From assembly GCF_004664715.2 (NCBI RefSeq), contig NC_051063.1, forward strand, positions 147,027,165 to 147,091,164: a stretch of DNA of 64,000 nt. Direction: 5' to 3'. The notes under the pieces were generated by a model. That model ran no database searches. It had not been told where the DNA came from and saw nothing but the letters and a program-made list of their open reading frames with translations. The DNA is from Peromyscus leucopus. Lineage: Eukaryota > Chordata > Mammalia > Rodentia > Cricetidae. Shown piece by piece: positions 10,735 to 21,560 of the stretch. Position 1 is the stretch's first letter. The number at the start of each line of letters is the position of its first letter. Both the position numbers and the translations under genes were made by a program.

Positions 10735-11120
10735 ATTATTTTCTCAGAATGTAACAGAGCACCGGAAACTTAGTGGCTCAAAACAATTGACTTACCATCT
10801 CACTGTCTTAGGACCAGAAGTCCCAAACAAATGGCCCAGGGTTGTGGTCCTCACCATAGGCCCCAAGAAGATCCCTCTCTGTGCCTCTTCCAGCTTCTAG
10901 TGGCTCCCCATGTTACTTAGGGCCACATCACTCCAGTCTTGCATCATGTGGTCTTGTGACCTCCCATTCTGTCTCTTATAAGATAGGCATCACTGATTTA
11001 GGGTCTCCCAGGTAATCAAGGATGACCCTATCCCAAGGTATGTAGCTTAACTGCATCTATAAAGACTGTCCACAAACAAGTTTTATTCACAGGTGTCCCG
11101 GAATTTGTGCACAGACAGAT
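10735..11120 (-). mobile_element. Ancient mammalian repeat, family M copy 1
   Basis: Text such as 'ttagtggctcaaaacaattg', 'ctcactgtcttaggaccaga', 'tcttgtgacctcccattctg' and 'aactgcatctataaagac' is a diverged, inverted copy of the repeat at 11680-12040. It matches a widespread eutherian element that I cannot name safely (L1M or MaLR class). Confidence 0.6.
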
Positions 11121-11679
11121 CTTTACAGAAGCCACCACTCAGCCCACTAGAGGGACTACCTTTCTCATGATCAAACTGTGAGACAAAATCCACACACTTC
11201 CTGCAGTCAGCAAGGGCTTTGATCAAAAGTGGCTGGTAGTGTTCCCTCGATGCTCTCAGGGGACCGTCAACGTCGACCAAAACACATTCAGGAAGTTGAT
11301 CATTTTCTGTTTAGTCCTGACTACATTTTGACAAATGGCTGTCTTTCAAAAACCAGTCTTGTCATTGAATTGTCCATGGCCAGCTGGCTTGTTTGCATAC
11401 TACTATTAGCCAAGTGACATTGTCATTACCCATTTATAAGCATTTGGTTTTTTGTGTCAGAACTACCTCCCTCCAATACTCACTGCTCTGTACTGTCACT
11501 GTGAAGCAATCTTCTCCTTCCTTTCACGCAGGTACCAGGGCAGATCACACCCATCACGGCTGCTGGGCCATGGGTTCATCGAATCACCGTGTCCTATAGT
11601 CATTTAGGAAGCAAACTCCATACAAGCTTTGCCCGGAAATACACCAGAAATAGGGGGCTTTATTGCATTTATCCCGATG
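11121..11679. other. Unassigned DNA
   Basis: No gene is called. A 65-codon minus-strand frame (11083-11280) that seems to end just before an AATAAA was rejected, because that AATAAA belongs to the neighbouring repeat. Confidence 0.4.
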
Positions 11680-12040
11680 CAGGCTGAACTGTACCCCCTA
11701 TTCATAGGGTGCAGTCTTAACTCCCAGAACTTCAGAAAATGACTGGATTTGAAGACAGGATCTTTGAAGAATAATTAAGGTAAAATAAGGTCATGTGGAT
11801 GGGTCTTAAGCCAATACAACTAGTGTCTAGAATAAGAAAAGATCAGGACACACAGAAAGACTATGTAAAGACCAAAGCAAAGACCGGTGTCCATCAGTCA
11901 AGGAGAGGGACCTCAGAAGAACAGCTCCACCAGTGCCCTCATCTCCCAGGGACTTGCTCTCCTCCAGACTTGAGAGCAGTGAGAATTACATTGCTGTTAC
12001 TTGAGCGTCCAGTATGTGGCACTTTGTGACGACAGCCTGC
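11680..12040 (+). mobile_element. Ancient mammalian repeat, family M copy 2
   Basis: 'ttaactcccagaacttcaga', 'gatctttgaagaataattaa', 'aataaggtcatgtggatggg', 'caagctaaggagagg'-like text and the end 'gtggcactttgtgacgacag' run in the sense order of the family, inverted relative to 10735-11120. Confidence 0.65.
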
Positions 12041-12044
12041 TGTG

Positions 12045-12500
12045 GACTGCATGTGTCCCCTCAAACCCCATGTGACAGACAGGGAGATGAGACCGTGACA
12101 GGTGGTTAGGTGCTGAGAGTGCAGTGCTCAGCCGGGCGGTGGTGGCGCACGCCTTTAATCCCAGCACTCAGGAGGCTGAGGCAGGAGGATCTCTGTGAGT
12201 TCGAGGCCAGCCTGGTTTAGAGTGAGTTCCAGGACAGCCAAGGCTACACAGAGAAACCCTGTCTCACAAAACCAAAACAAACAAACAAACAAAAAGAGTG
12301 GGATGCTCATTCACTGGTTTGTTTCTGTCTTTCTCCTGCCGTGTGAGAACACAGCGGAGAGGCAGCCATCTGCAAACTAGGAAGCAAACGGTTACCAGAC
12401 ATCAGATCTGCCAGTCCCTTGGCCTTGGACGATCCAGTCTTCCAAGCTGTGAGAAGTAGTAACTTCTGGCTAAGCCTTCCAGCTTAGCATAGCTTGTTAA
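12045..12500 (+). mobile_element. MaLR-type LTR (MST/MLT1-like), split by B1
   Basis: Left: 'ctgcatgtgtcccctcaaac'. Right of the inserted B1: 'ttctcctgccgtgtgagaac', 'acagcggagaggcagccatc', 'accagacatcagatctgcc', 'cttggccttggacgatccag' and 'ccaagctgtgagaagtag'. These are the standard 3' landmarks of MST/MLT1 LTRs in the right order. Confidence 0.75.
12131..12294 (+). mobile_element. Full-length B1 SINE
   Basis: Perfect head GCCGGGCGGTGGTGGCGCA, complete body with 'ggccagcctggtttagagtg', classic middle 'ccaggacagccaaggctaca', and tail (AAAC)n. The duplication AGAGTGCAGTGCTCA (12116-12130) / AGAGTGGGATGCTCA (12295-12309) proves insertion into the MaLR LTR. Confidence 0.97.
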
Positions 12501-13196
12501 AGCATCCCCAGTTCACTGGGCTCATGGGCCAGCTCCTCCAGGCTGACCATCATTCCCCAGACACAGTCCTATCGAATCAAAATGTGCTTAGGACTCAAGG
12601 CCATGGTCTGGGCCAACCAGAGACGATTCTGGGGGGTTGGTTAGAAATACTGTGGGGAAAGGCGTTTTCTCAGAGGCGGCTGTCAGCGTAAAGCTCCTGG
12701 AAGAAGGTGACTTTCCCAAGAGTAAGGTAGCCAAGGACCTGTGATGCCGGAACTCCCTAGAGGCAGCAGTACCTGAGTTCCACCAAGGCTTCTTAATGAT
12801 GTGGGGGAGGGAATTCCAAGTGACGTCATTGTATTAGAAATGTAATACATACTACAAATGTAATTGATGACAACTACAATCTGTACCTACAGATTCAATC
12901 AACTACTAACCAAAAATATCTTATAAAGGAAATTGTGTTTATCCAGAACATATACCAACTTTTCCCACCATCACTGTTCCCTGCCCAGTGCAGCATGAAT
13001 ACTTAGGCAGCACCCATGTGCTGAGCATCAGACATGGTGTAGAGGTGGCGTGGAGTGCACTAGAGGATGGGTACAGATTCCATGCAACCAGCACGCCATT
13101 TTACACTACAGATAAACATCCATACACTTTGGTATCTGAAGAGAAATCCTGGTACCAATCCCTCATGGATGCCAAGGGACAACCATAAATGTACAA
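12501..13196. other. Unassigned DNA
   Basis: No gene. AT-rich between 12820 and 12950, starting with a perfect TGACGTCA palindrome. Confidence 0.4.
12821..12828. promoter_or_regulatory. Perfect CRE palindrome TGACGTCA
   Basis: An exact full cAMP-response element, the CREB/ATF binding consensus. No promoter or transcription start is visible next to it, so function is speculative. An 8-bp CpG-containing site can occur by chance but is depleted in CpG-poor DNA. Confidence 0.3.
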
Positions 13197-13295
13197 ATAC
13201 ACACACACACACACACACACTCACACACACATATACACACACACAACACACATGCATACATACACACTCATACACACACACACCACACACATACC

Positions 13296-13333
<38 letters not shown>
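13197..13333 (+). repeat. Compound (CA)n/(TC)n microsatellite
   Basis: CA runs with CATA, TCACA and ACATGCA interruptions, then (TC)n at 13297-13312, then CA again. Open frames in it on both strands are artefacts. Confidence 0.96.
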
Positions 13334-13364
13334 ATTATCAGGATATGAAAGATGGGATTTTTTT

Positions 13365-13505
13365 CTGATATTTTTGGTTTGGGTTTTGAAACAGGGTCTC
13401 ATGTGACCCCTAGCCTGGCTTTGAACTTTTGTCCGTGAGAATGCCCCTGAACTGCCTCCGTCCCCCAGGTCCTGGGTTCACAGCTGTGTGCCACCACACT
13501 TGTGC
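13365..13505 (-). mobile_element. Old B1-related SINE (minus strand)
   Basis: 'ttgaaacagggtctcatgtg', 'tagcctggctttgaac' and 'gtgtgccaccacacttgt' follow the inverted B1/7SL order, with strong divergence and an internal insertion. Confidence 0.6.
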
Positions 13506-13509
13506 CACA

Positions 13510-14165
13510 CGCTATTTTGATTCTAGTTTAGTTATTCTTTATTTAAAACTTTTCATGCAATACAATTTGATCATGTTTTCCCCTCCCTCAACCCCTCCAA
13601 GATCATCCCCAACTCCTTATCTCCCCAGCGTTATGTTCTTCCTCTCAAAAATAAAAGGAAACACAAAAAGAAAAGAAAAAACACAAAGGCAAAAATCAAA
13701 ACAAGCAAAAGACCAGCAAGACAAAAAAACAAATTGCCAAAACAAAACAAAGAGTCAAAACAACAACAAAAACAAAACCCACTGAATTTGTTTTGTGTTG
13801 CCCCACTCTTCCTTGGCATGGGACCTGCCCTGGAGTGTGGTTGCTAGACCTAGAGAAACTCCACTGGAGAACATGGATTTTCTTTCCGGTGTCTATCAAG
13901 AGTCTGTTGCCACGGTCTCCGTGAGTTCACATGTACATCAGTCCTGTTGTGTCTGGAAGACAGTTTCCTCGGAGTCCTCCACCACCTCTGGCTCTTACAA
14001 TCTTTCTGCCTCCTCTTCTGCACAGATCCCTGAGCCCTGAGGGGAGGAGTATGACAAAGACATCCCATTTAGGACGGAGTGCCCCGAAGTCTCTCACTCT
14101 CTGCATTGTCCAGTGTGGGTCTCTGTGTTAATTCCCATCTTCTGCAAGAAGAAGCTTCTCTGACA
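13510..14165 (-). mobile_element. Rodent L1 3' UTR (minus strand)
   Basis: T-rich start, then 'ttcccctccctcaac', an A-rich tract (13645-13785), 'gttgccccactcttccttgg', and finally 'gtgggtctctgtgttaattc' and 'tctgcaagaagaagcttctc'. These are hallmarks of Lx/L1 3' UTRs in rodents. No ORF2 is attached, so it is 5'-truncated. It is related to 39925-40600. Confidence 0.75.
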
Positions 14166-14289
14166 GGGGTTGAGCGATGGCCTCTATTTTAAATTCCAAT
14201 TCCTTGCTCCTCCATTGAGTCTCTCCCCACAGACATCCACAGCCCCAAAAGTGTTTTGTTATGAGACCCACACTCTCATCAAGAGCTTG

Positions 14290-14419
14290 CTCTGGGCTGG
14301 CCACGGTGGGATTTTCCTGTAAACCCAGCACTTGGGACGTGGAGACATCAAGAGTTCAAGGACACACTCAGCTATATAGCTCATTTGAAGCCAGCCTGAG
14401 TTACACGGGACCCTGTGCG
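14290..14419 (+). mobile_element. Old B1-related SINE
   Basis: 'aacccagcacttgggacgtg', 'gagttcaagg', 'ccagcctgagttacacggga' and 'ccctgt' follow the B1 body, with a tandem-like insertion in the middle. Confidence 0.65.
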
Positions 14420-15918
14420 TTTTCTTCCTCCTTCCTGGCATTTACTGCCTACGCAGCAGCCTGACAACGGACAGCAATCAAAGGGGTCCCTCGGGCACGT
14501 CATGAGACACTGTGACATTGTTGGTGATCTTTTTAATCAGTTGGCTCCAAGTGCTTCCCGGAGAAGTCAGGAGTGGAAGCACTTGCACAAAAGTGTAACA
14601 AACACAGCCTCCACATGCTAGAGACACGCTAAGCACACCAGAGGACACCGAGTATGGAGAGAGTGTCGCTATTTATTTACACCGGGACTCACAGTTCCCC
14701 AAATAAACATAGTCTATCACATTCCTCCTAAACTCTTGCAAAGCAAGACCACAGCATTCCAGCCTTGTCTCAATGACCTCATGAAGTGACTCTTTTCAGC
14801 CAGGCCTGGGCGGGAGAGGGGCGGGAGCAACTTGGAAGGAGCCAGCTCCTCCTGGACCAGGGACGGGGACCCAGAACAAAGATCTAAGATTCTTTGTAGC
14901 CTAGGCTGGCCAGGTGCTGTGGCCCTAGGGACTCCGGATTTGGTGGTGGGTTTATCTCCATCCTGGCCGAGATCATTGAGTGATAGCCAAGATACAGGAA
15001 CAGCTTGGAAGTGTCCGGAGCTTCGAGAGGCGCTAGGGCTCTGCAGCAGCTGCTTGGAGGCCCCCACAGCTCCCATGGGTGCTGGCGGAAGGCGGCCAGT
15101 GCTGAGACTGCAGGATGTGGAAAGTCTGCTAACTGTGACCTTTTGTAAATGTTTACTGGACCCTAACCAGTAGGACAGAGCTGATCCTACTGTCCTTTGT
15201 CTTCAGCCTAGTATTCCAATTCCCTAATGTAGTATTTGGGGCTCTCCTCGGGGTGATCAGCTGGCCCAAGTGTTTCTGGGTGTACACACCTGTTTCTGAC
15301 TTTGGCCTTGGGACAACCCCTTTGCACCAGCCTAGAATGCACCCCATCTTCCCCCATCCCCATCCTCTGTGATCATCCCAAACCACCACCTCGTCTTCCT
15401 CCGGGAATAACCAGATGCCCTGACTTTTCTGAGACCATTCCCTCCTCAGTAACTCCAGCCTGATGATTCCATGTGTCATTAAACTATCTTTTGCTGGCCA
15501 CTAACATGAGCAGACAGAAGCATGATCCAGCATCACAGCGATGGAAGAAAGCCCATTCCCTTGAGGCTATTACAGACTGGACCACCCCAGAGCCTTGAAT
15601 GTTGTTGGTAAGAATCTGGACATTGGAGCCTTGAAAAGTTCACACGCTTCTAAAACACGGGCTCGGAGAGTTTTAGGGACAGAGTTTTAGGGAAAGCCTC
15701 TTGCCCAGCCATCCTTGCACCTACCAGAACGAGAGGGGTAAGGGGAATGGTTACAGTCTGGGCCCTGGCAGATCAGCCAAGGTTGCCCATGTCCAGCTCG
15801 AACACCTACCTGAGCTGTGTTGGTTTCCAGTAAATACATCAGCTGCACCTTAAGCAACCGTTGTCCCAGCCAGCAATTGCTACTGGGCAGCCACCAGCAA
15901 TGGTTCAGCTTCATGGGC
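14420..15918. other. Unassigned mostly unique DNA
   Basis: A repeat-poor stretch. Frames of 108-119 codons on both strands (14717-15479) have no recognisable family and conflict with one another. No gene is called. Confidence 0.4.
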
Positions 15919-16315
15919 TGCAGCCAGGCAAGAGTTCTGTTCCCTCAGGCACCAGCTCTATCACGACCGATAAAGGAAACTTTATCTAAATCTCTAGCCT
16001 TCTATAGAACTCAGGACTCAAAGGTTGAGGTAAAATCTTGCTAGCTCAGAGAGGCTGAATAGCAAGTAGCTAACTTTCTCTCCTTGATCATGTCTCCCGA
16101 CAAAGGGTCTATCCTTCGGCTCAACCTCCACTAAAGATCCCTCCCTACACTTAGCTCCTCCCTACCACTTCCTGTCAGCTAGTTGCCGACTCAGCCTCAT
16201 GACCCCAGGTTAATTTTATTTAACCAAACAAATGTAACACGTCTATGCATTCTACCAAAAGCAGCCAGAACAAATGTAACACACCTTTATGCAGTTCAAA
16301 TAATATTCCACAACA
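15919..16315 (-). mobile_element. Probable solo LTR (minus strand)
   Basis: Read on the minus strand it starts 'tgttgtggaatattatttga', has 'aaggtgtgttacatttgttc', 'ggttaaataaaattaacctg', 'gctgacaggaagtggtaggg', and an end near 'cttgcctggctgca'. This is the order of a common rodent ERVK-like LTR. The distal end and duplication are not certain. Confidence 0.5.
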
Positions 16316-16784
16316 GAGCGGCCCACTCCAAATGGATCTATGTGAGGCTCAGCCCTAGCCTCCGGGGCAATGTGAACGGGGTGGATTGAGGATGGCCCAC
16401 TTCAAGGCACAGCTTACAAAGCAGAGCATGGAATGTTCAGGTTGGGAGGTTTCTACCCCAGCAAAGGCGGCATGCACTGGACCCATACACCCTGTCCTCA
16501 GGAATGTGGCCTGGGGCAGTTTGGGGGACATACAGTGGTCTAAATAAAATGTGTCTGAATCCTCTGAGCCAGGCACTGTCCAAAGTCTGCCAGCTCCTCC
16601 TCGCCCACAGGCTCTCCCTAGCCCCTGGGCTAGCAGGAGGCTTTTCTTATGGGTTTTTCGGCTCAGCTCACTGAGCCTGGGGGCTCCCAGGAGTGGCTTC
16701 CTCACTGAGGGTGATGACTCAGCCTCAAGTCAGCTGTGACATCTCCTGCCTAGTGTGTGTTGGGGGGGGGGGTCCACCTCCACA
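16316..16784. other. Unassigned DNA
   Basis: No gene or repeat recognised. It holds an 11-base G-run (about 16761-16771). Confidence 0.4.
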
Positions 16785-16935
16785 TTCATTGGATCGTGTA
16801 GCACCTGAGGATTAGGCACTGTCCTAGACCCACCTGAGATGGTGCAGATGGAGGTCATAAATCAGGCCCTTACCCAGAGAGACCCACACAGGTGGCCAGA
16901 CTACTAAATACATACAACTGCACAAATAAATGAGC
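16785..16935 (+). mobile_element. Possible L2 3' end
   Basis: 'gaggattaggcactgtccta', then 'cataaatcaggcccttaccc', and a final 'cacaaataaatgag' resemble the L2 3' end (aggcactgtgctaggc, ccctgccctcatgg, aataaataaat). It is weak and short. Confidence 0.35.
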
Positions 16936-17344
16936 GAGACTGGGCCGGATCCAGACTGGGATGCAGGTGCCTAGACTGTGGCATCCATCCACCACTGGGT
17001 GGTCAGGAAGCTGGAGCCCTGAGCATGAATCCAGCCAGTTAGCCAGGAACACTGGGAGTCACTCTGAGCAGCTGTCCCAATCCAAGAGAAGACACATGGA
17101 GGCCAAGGCTGAGCCAGGCCTAATTCACCTCCTTCAGCACAATTGGCCAAAGTCCCCTGCCTTTGTTCCCAAGGCTGGGCAGAGCTGGAGTGTGGGGCAG
17201 GAGCATAGGCTGGCTGCCTTGGCTTTCCAGAGGATGAAAAGATGCCATTTTGAGCTGTGACTTTTCAAACAGGCTGTCACAGAAGGCTTTGAGGGACTCT
17301 GAGAAGCTCTGATACCTGGGACACACTGCACCTAGTGGTTTAGA

Positions 17345-17345
<1 letters not shown>

Positions 17346-17394
<49 letters not shown>
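17346..17394 (+). repeat. (CA)n microsatellite
   Basis: About 24 uninterrupted CA units. Confidence 0.98.
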
Positions 17395-17396
<2 letters not shown>

Positions 17397-18480
17397 CAAA
17401 GTGTACCTTCTCCAACCATGCAATCTGGGACTGGAGAAATAACCATAGGATGAGCGAGGTTGGCTTCACACTGAGCCCACTGTGAGTCAGATTTAGGTAA
17501 AACTCCATTACCATCTGACTTCTGCAAGCCTGCTTATATGCCCCCTACTGGAGGGCCATAGTGCTGTCCGGTGTCTCCCAGTCAACTCAGAGCCAGTATC
17601 TAGTAGGCCCAGAGAGGTCTGATTACTTCATTTTCCCCCACGTACACTTCTCCTGGTAAAAAGGCCTAGGTCCCTTTGGTGAAAGGTGGGAGAAAGATTA
17701 GCAGTAGAAGTGTTCAGTATGCAGCCAGGGTCTTCCTCAAGGGGACATGCCGTCCTCTTCACTCAAGGTTGAACCATCTGGAAATTGGTTGCAGAGCCAT
17801 GGTTCTCTGTGCTGAGATTCAAGGTAGCCTTTTGTCCATTTGTTATGCTTAAGCACATAGAGGAAGAACTTGTTAGGCTTCCTATCTGTCCCCCCATTGG
17901 GAACACCACGATTAACTAGCCGGTGCCGAAGGGCTCCATGAGGCAGACATTGTCAGGCTTGCCTGGCTTGTGCTGGCCATTGCAGTAAGCACCCTCACCT
18001 TGCCTTTGGAGGCTTGGCTCTTGCCAAGGATCCTATCAGCGCCGTTGCTTTTCAGTCAACCAGTTGAGCAGCCGCAGCTTCCACTCTAAGCCCTGACACA
18101 CTGGGAAGTGACAGAGCTTCCCAGCTGCGCTGGTGTCTGCCCCACAAATCTGGTTCTGGCCAGTAGTAGTGAAGAAAAGAGTGTGGCTTCTGGGCCCAGT
18201 GCTTGTGGAGGGATCATGGCAAAGCCACTCCAACATCTCAATCCGAGCTTTTAAATCTCTTCATCAGCTAAACTAAGGGGTATCGGACACATTAGATCAT
18301 TCACATCAGGTCATCTTTTGACAAATACTACACCTAACCAATCAAAGAAGCTCCTGGAACGTCTTTTTAACAGTGTGAGCTGCAGCATCAAATCCGGGCT
18401 CTCCACTCCATGGTCCACTCAAGTTTCTATATGCCGTGATCTACAGTTCCTCTCCTTTCCAATTAGTGCCCTCACTTCAT
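17395..18480. other. Unassigned DNA
   Basis: No gene recognised. A weak inverted MIR-like piece is possible at 18228-18285 ('ttaaatctcttcatcagcta'). Confidence 0.4.
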
Positions 18481-18642
18481 CAAAAAAAAAAAAAAAAAAA
18501 TTAAACAGGACATCACCATGTAGCCCTGGCTAGCCTGGAACTTGCTAAGTAGACCTGGCTGGCCTCCTCAAACTCAGGGAGAACCTCTTGCCTCTGCCTT
18601 CCAAGTTTTGGGATTAAAGGTATGTGCCAGCCTATGTAGCCA
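18481..18642 (-). mobile_element. Diverged B1 SINE
   Basis: An 18-base A-run, then 'tgtagccctggctagcctgg', 'agtagacctggctggcctcc', and 'ttgggattaaaggtatgtgc' as the inverted body. The middle has a partial duplication. Confidence 0.75.
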
Positions 18643-18695
18643 CAGTGCCCTCATTTGAACTGTCCACCCCTTCCAGAGCTAAGACTAAAGGTTGC

Positions 18696-18864
18696 TTTTT
18701 TTTTTTTTTTTTTTTTTTGGTTTTTGAGACAGGGTTTCTCTGTGTAGTTTTGAGGCCTGTCCTGGATCTCGCTCTGTAGACCAGGCTGGCCTCGAACTCA
18801 CAGAGATCCTCCTGGCTCTGCTTCCCAAATGCTGGGATTAAAGGCGTGCGCCACCACCAGGCTT
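18696..18864 (-). mobile_element. Full-length B1 SINE (minus strand)
   Basis: T-run, 'gagacagggtttctctgtgt', 'ctgtcctggatctcgctctg' (cricetid-type middle), reversed head ending 'gcgtgcgccaccaccaggct'. The duplication AGGTTGC lies at 18689-18695 and again at 18865-18871. Confidence 0.96.
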
Positions 18865-18871
18865 AGGTTGC

Positions 18872-19681
18872 ATTTGACACAGCCAATTGTCCAATGGGGG
18901 CTTCGGTTTGGTTTTCAGCAACTTGATTGAGTCCTATGGCCACCGGAGAGAAGATCTCTTCCAGGCCATATTCAGAAACCTGTAGGTTGATTACATGATG
19001 TGAATTTTTTCTTAGCTCTAAACTAAAGCTTGTCCTTTGTTACTTTGGCAATGGATGCTGGAAGCAACCAGCCAGCATCATTGCGTTCTTAGTTTTCCAG
19101 AAATGTTAGAAAGGTCTCTGTGTAGAGACACTGAATTCGTTGAGTGGCAGAAGAGGTGACTGGGGAGTATTAGACGTGATTATTTCACGTATTTCTCACA
19201 ACGGCTCATAGCATGAATTTCCAGTGCTCACCACACTACCAGAAGACTTCAAGATTAGTGGAGTTGGAGAGCCAGCTCCAGGTGCCACCAAACTCAGATT
19301 CATCCTTACAATTCTGTTTTCTCTAGGACCATTCTGAATACCCCATCTCTACCAGGCAGGGTGCTCTGGGGAGGCAGAACTAATAGAGTGCATGTTACAG
19401 AAGGGAATTTTCTAGAATGGCTTACACACTAGGAGATGAGTGCTCCAGCTGTGGTCACCTGCACACTGAAGGGGCTGAGAACCAGGTAGTTGGATGACTT
19501 GGCAGTACCAGTCTGGCACTGCAAGCCTGAGAGTTTCCGAGAGAGGTGCTGGTCTTCAGTCCACAGTGGAAAATAGGACGGGCTATGGTCTGTGTCAAGA
19601 AGGACAGTGCTCACAGCAAAGGGGGCAGCTAGCTGTACCCACCAACAAGAATTGATTGGGACAGCCAAGCAACACTGTCTT
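18872..19681. other. Unassigned DNA
   Basis: No gene or clear repeat. An open frame of 79 codons near the end is not recognised. Confidence 0.4.
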
Positions 19682-19695
19682 TTCCTTGAACGTCT

Positions 19696-19885
19696 TTTTT
19701 TTTTTAAGATTTACTTATTTATTATGTATACAGTGATCTGCCTGCATGTTTGTCTGCAGGCCAGAAGAGGGCACCAGATCTCATTACAGATGGGTGTGAG
19801 CCACCCTATGGGGGCTGGGAATTGAACTCAGGACCTCTAGAAGAACAGCCAGTGCTCTTAACCTCTGAGCCATCTCTCCAGCCCC
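19696..19885 (-). mobile_element. Full-length B2 SINE (minus strand)
   Basis: Inverted B2: 'aagatttacttatttattat', 'gccagaagagggcaccagat', 'gaattgaactcaggacctct', ending 'gagccatctctccagcccc', the tRNA-derived pol III promoter end. Target duplication TTCCTTGAACGTCT (19682-19695) / TTCCTTGAACCTCT (19886-19899). Confidence 0.96.
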
Positions 19886-20094
19886 TTCCTTGAACCTCTT
19901 TAGAACCGGTGTTTAGAACCCCTGGAAAGGGCCACCCACTCTCCCACTCTAGGAAAGGGTCTTCTCCCTCAATTAATGCTTGTAGGAAATGTCCCTGCCG
20001 ACCCTTCTAGATGAGTGTTCCTGTCAAGCTGACAATGGACCATCACTCCTACCATGTCCATATGGTGTGCAGATGGAACAAGGTAATATAGGCA

Positions 20095-20130
20095 GTGTGT
20101 GTACGCGCGCGTGCGTGCGTGCGTGCGTGC

Positions 20131-20162
<32 letters not shown>
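20095..20162 (+). repeat. (CG/CGTG)n-(TG)n tract, Z-DNA prone
   Basis: A strict purine-pyrimidine alternation: TACGCGCGCG, six GTGC/GCGT units, then about 16 TG units. It contains about ten CpGs, rare elsewhere in the window. Confidence 0.95.
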
Positions 20163-20165
<3 letters not shown>

Positions 20166-20249
20166 ACAGCAGACTCCCTGTGATATGATGCTGTATGTGA
20201 CTGTCCTTCACACACACACAAGGGCGTAACTGACGTGTCCAGACTTGAA

Positions 20250-20830
20250 AGCAGCATGCCTGGCCTGGTTCACAGCCCCAGTCTTCACCTTGACAAAATT
20301 AGGATGTCGTGATATATTGTGTACCCTAATAAACTTATCTGAGGATCAGAGGACAGAACCAGCCACTAGATTAGACATAGAGGCCAGAAAGTGGTGGCAC
20401 ACACCCTTAATCCTATCACTCAAGAGGCAGAGATCCGTCTGGATCTCTGTGAGTTCAAGACCATACTGGAAACAGAGCCAGGCGTGGTGGCACACGCCTT
20501 TAATTCCAGCACTTGAGATCTCATGCCTTTGCTACCAAGTATTTGGGAAGCACACACGCCTTTAATCCCAGCACTAGGAAGGAAAGAAAATGGCAGGGCA
20601 CAGAAAGGTATGTAAGGCGTGAATAAACAGGAAGTCTCACTCTTGGGCTGAGGATTTCCTAGCGGTAAGAACTTGTAGCTGGCTTGTTCTATTCCTCTGA
20701 TCTTTCAGCTTTCACCCAATATCTGGCTCCAGGCTTTTTATTAATAAGGCCGTTTAGCAATTTGTGTTACATTGGGGGCCTCAGTTCCCCTGTGTGTGAA
20801 ATGGGCAGAATCGGGCTTTGTCTTGCATTG
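20250..20830 (-). mobile_element. MIR fragment split by an LTR
   Basis: Left of the LTR: 'ttcacagccccagtcttcac', 'cttgacaaaatta'. Right: 'gcctcagttcccctgtgtgt', 'gaaatgggcagaat'. Joined across the insertion, these follow the inverted MIR core. Confidence 0.5.
20305..20771 (+). mobile_element. Solo LTR, group A (ERVK-like)
   Basis: It begins 'tgtcgtgatatattgtgtac', has 'aataaacttatctgaggatc', ends 'tttagcaatttgtgttaca', and has no internal retroviral sequence after it. Three B1-head-like modules lie inside it (about 20385-20465, 20478-20515, 20547-20577). Flanks TTAGGA / TTGGGG may be a decayed 6-bp duplication. Confidence 0.82.
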
Positions 20831-21560
20831 TAGAGGACCACATTGGATTGGTGGGCCTAGGTAGCCTGCAGCATCCCATAGTGCATAACAGCTGAGATGA
20901 CCAGCCTGAGGTCACGGAGACCACATTTCCACAGTGGCCTTTCTGGCGACACAGAAGCCAGTGTTCCAGAAATATTTATTTCCAAGTAAAATGGCGTGAG
21001 CAGGGACCACACCCCTGAGTGGCACTTTTCATAGAATGAGCTCTGACTGTGCCAAACTTTCAGGGCCACAAGCGTCCCAGTCCCTGACAGATGCTTATCA
21101 GCAAGTTCAACCACCAAGCAGCAGTGGTGTCGAGAGAGAAACCTCCGGTCCCCAGAACTTGCCCATAGTCTGGAAGCCACAGGAAGAGCTGTTTCTGAGA
21201 AGTCCGTGGGGGGTTGGGGGAGGCCTTGCCAGGAACCCGCATCTCGGCCTGGCTTCTGCTCCGCAGGGCTCTGCGATCAATGCTCTGGGATGACTGGGAA
21301 GCCTGGGGCCGGTCTGAGGAAACCTCTGAGACGTCCCAGCTTCCTATGAGCCAGCCACAGCTTCTCCCTTCCCCTCCAGCTACTCTCCACATCTGCCAGG
21401 GACAGCTGTGTCTCTTTGCAGGAGTGGAGGGAGGAGGGCAGCTCTGGTCTTTCCCACACCCCTCCAACTCCACTCTTGGTCTTCTGCCTTGTCTCAGCAT
21501 CACCCTGAAGATGCACATACTCATCTTTGGCTTCCCTAAAAGAGGAGCCCAGGTCCCCAG
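20831..21560. other. Unassigned DNA
   Basis: GC-rich between 21030 and 21540, with overlapping frames of up to 154 codons on both strands and no recognisable domain. No gene is called. Confidence 0.4.

Noticed and set aside
11083..11280. 65-codon minus-strand frame ending near an AATAAA, looking like a processed pseudogene end
   Set aside because: The AATAAA and the last codons fall in the ancient family M repeat (10735-11120). There is no poly(A) tail or known protein family.
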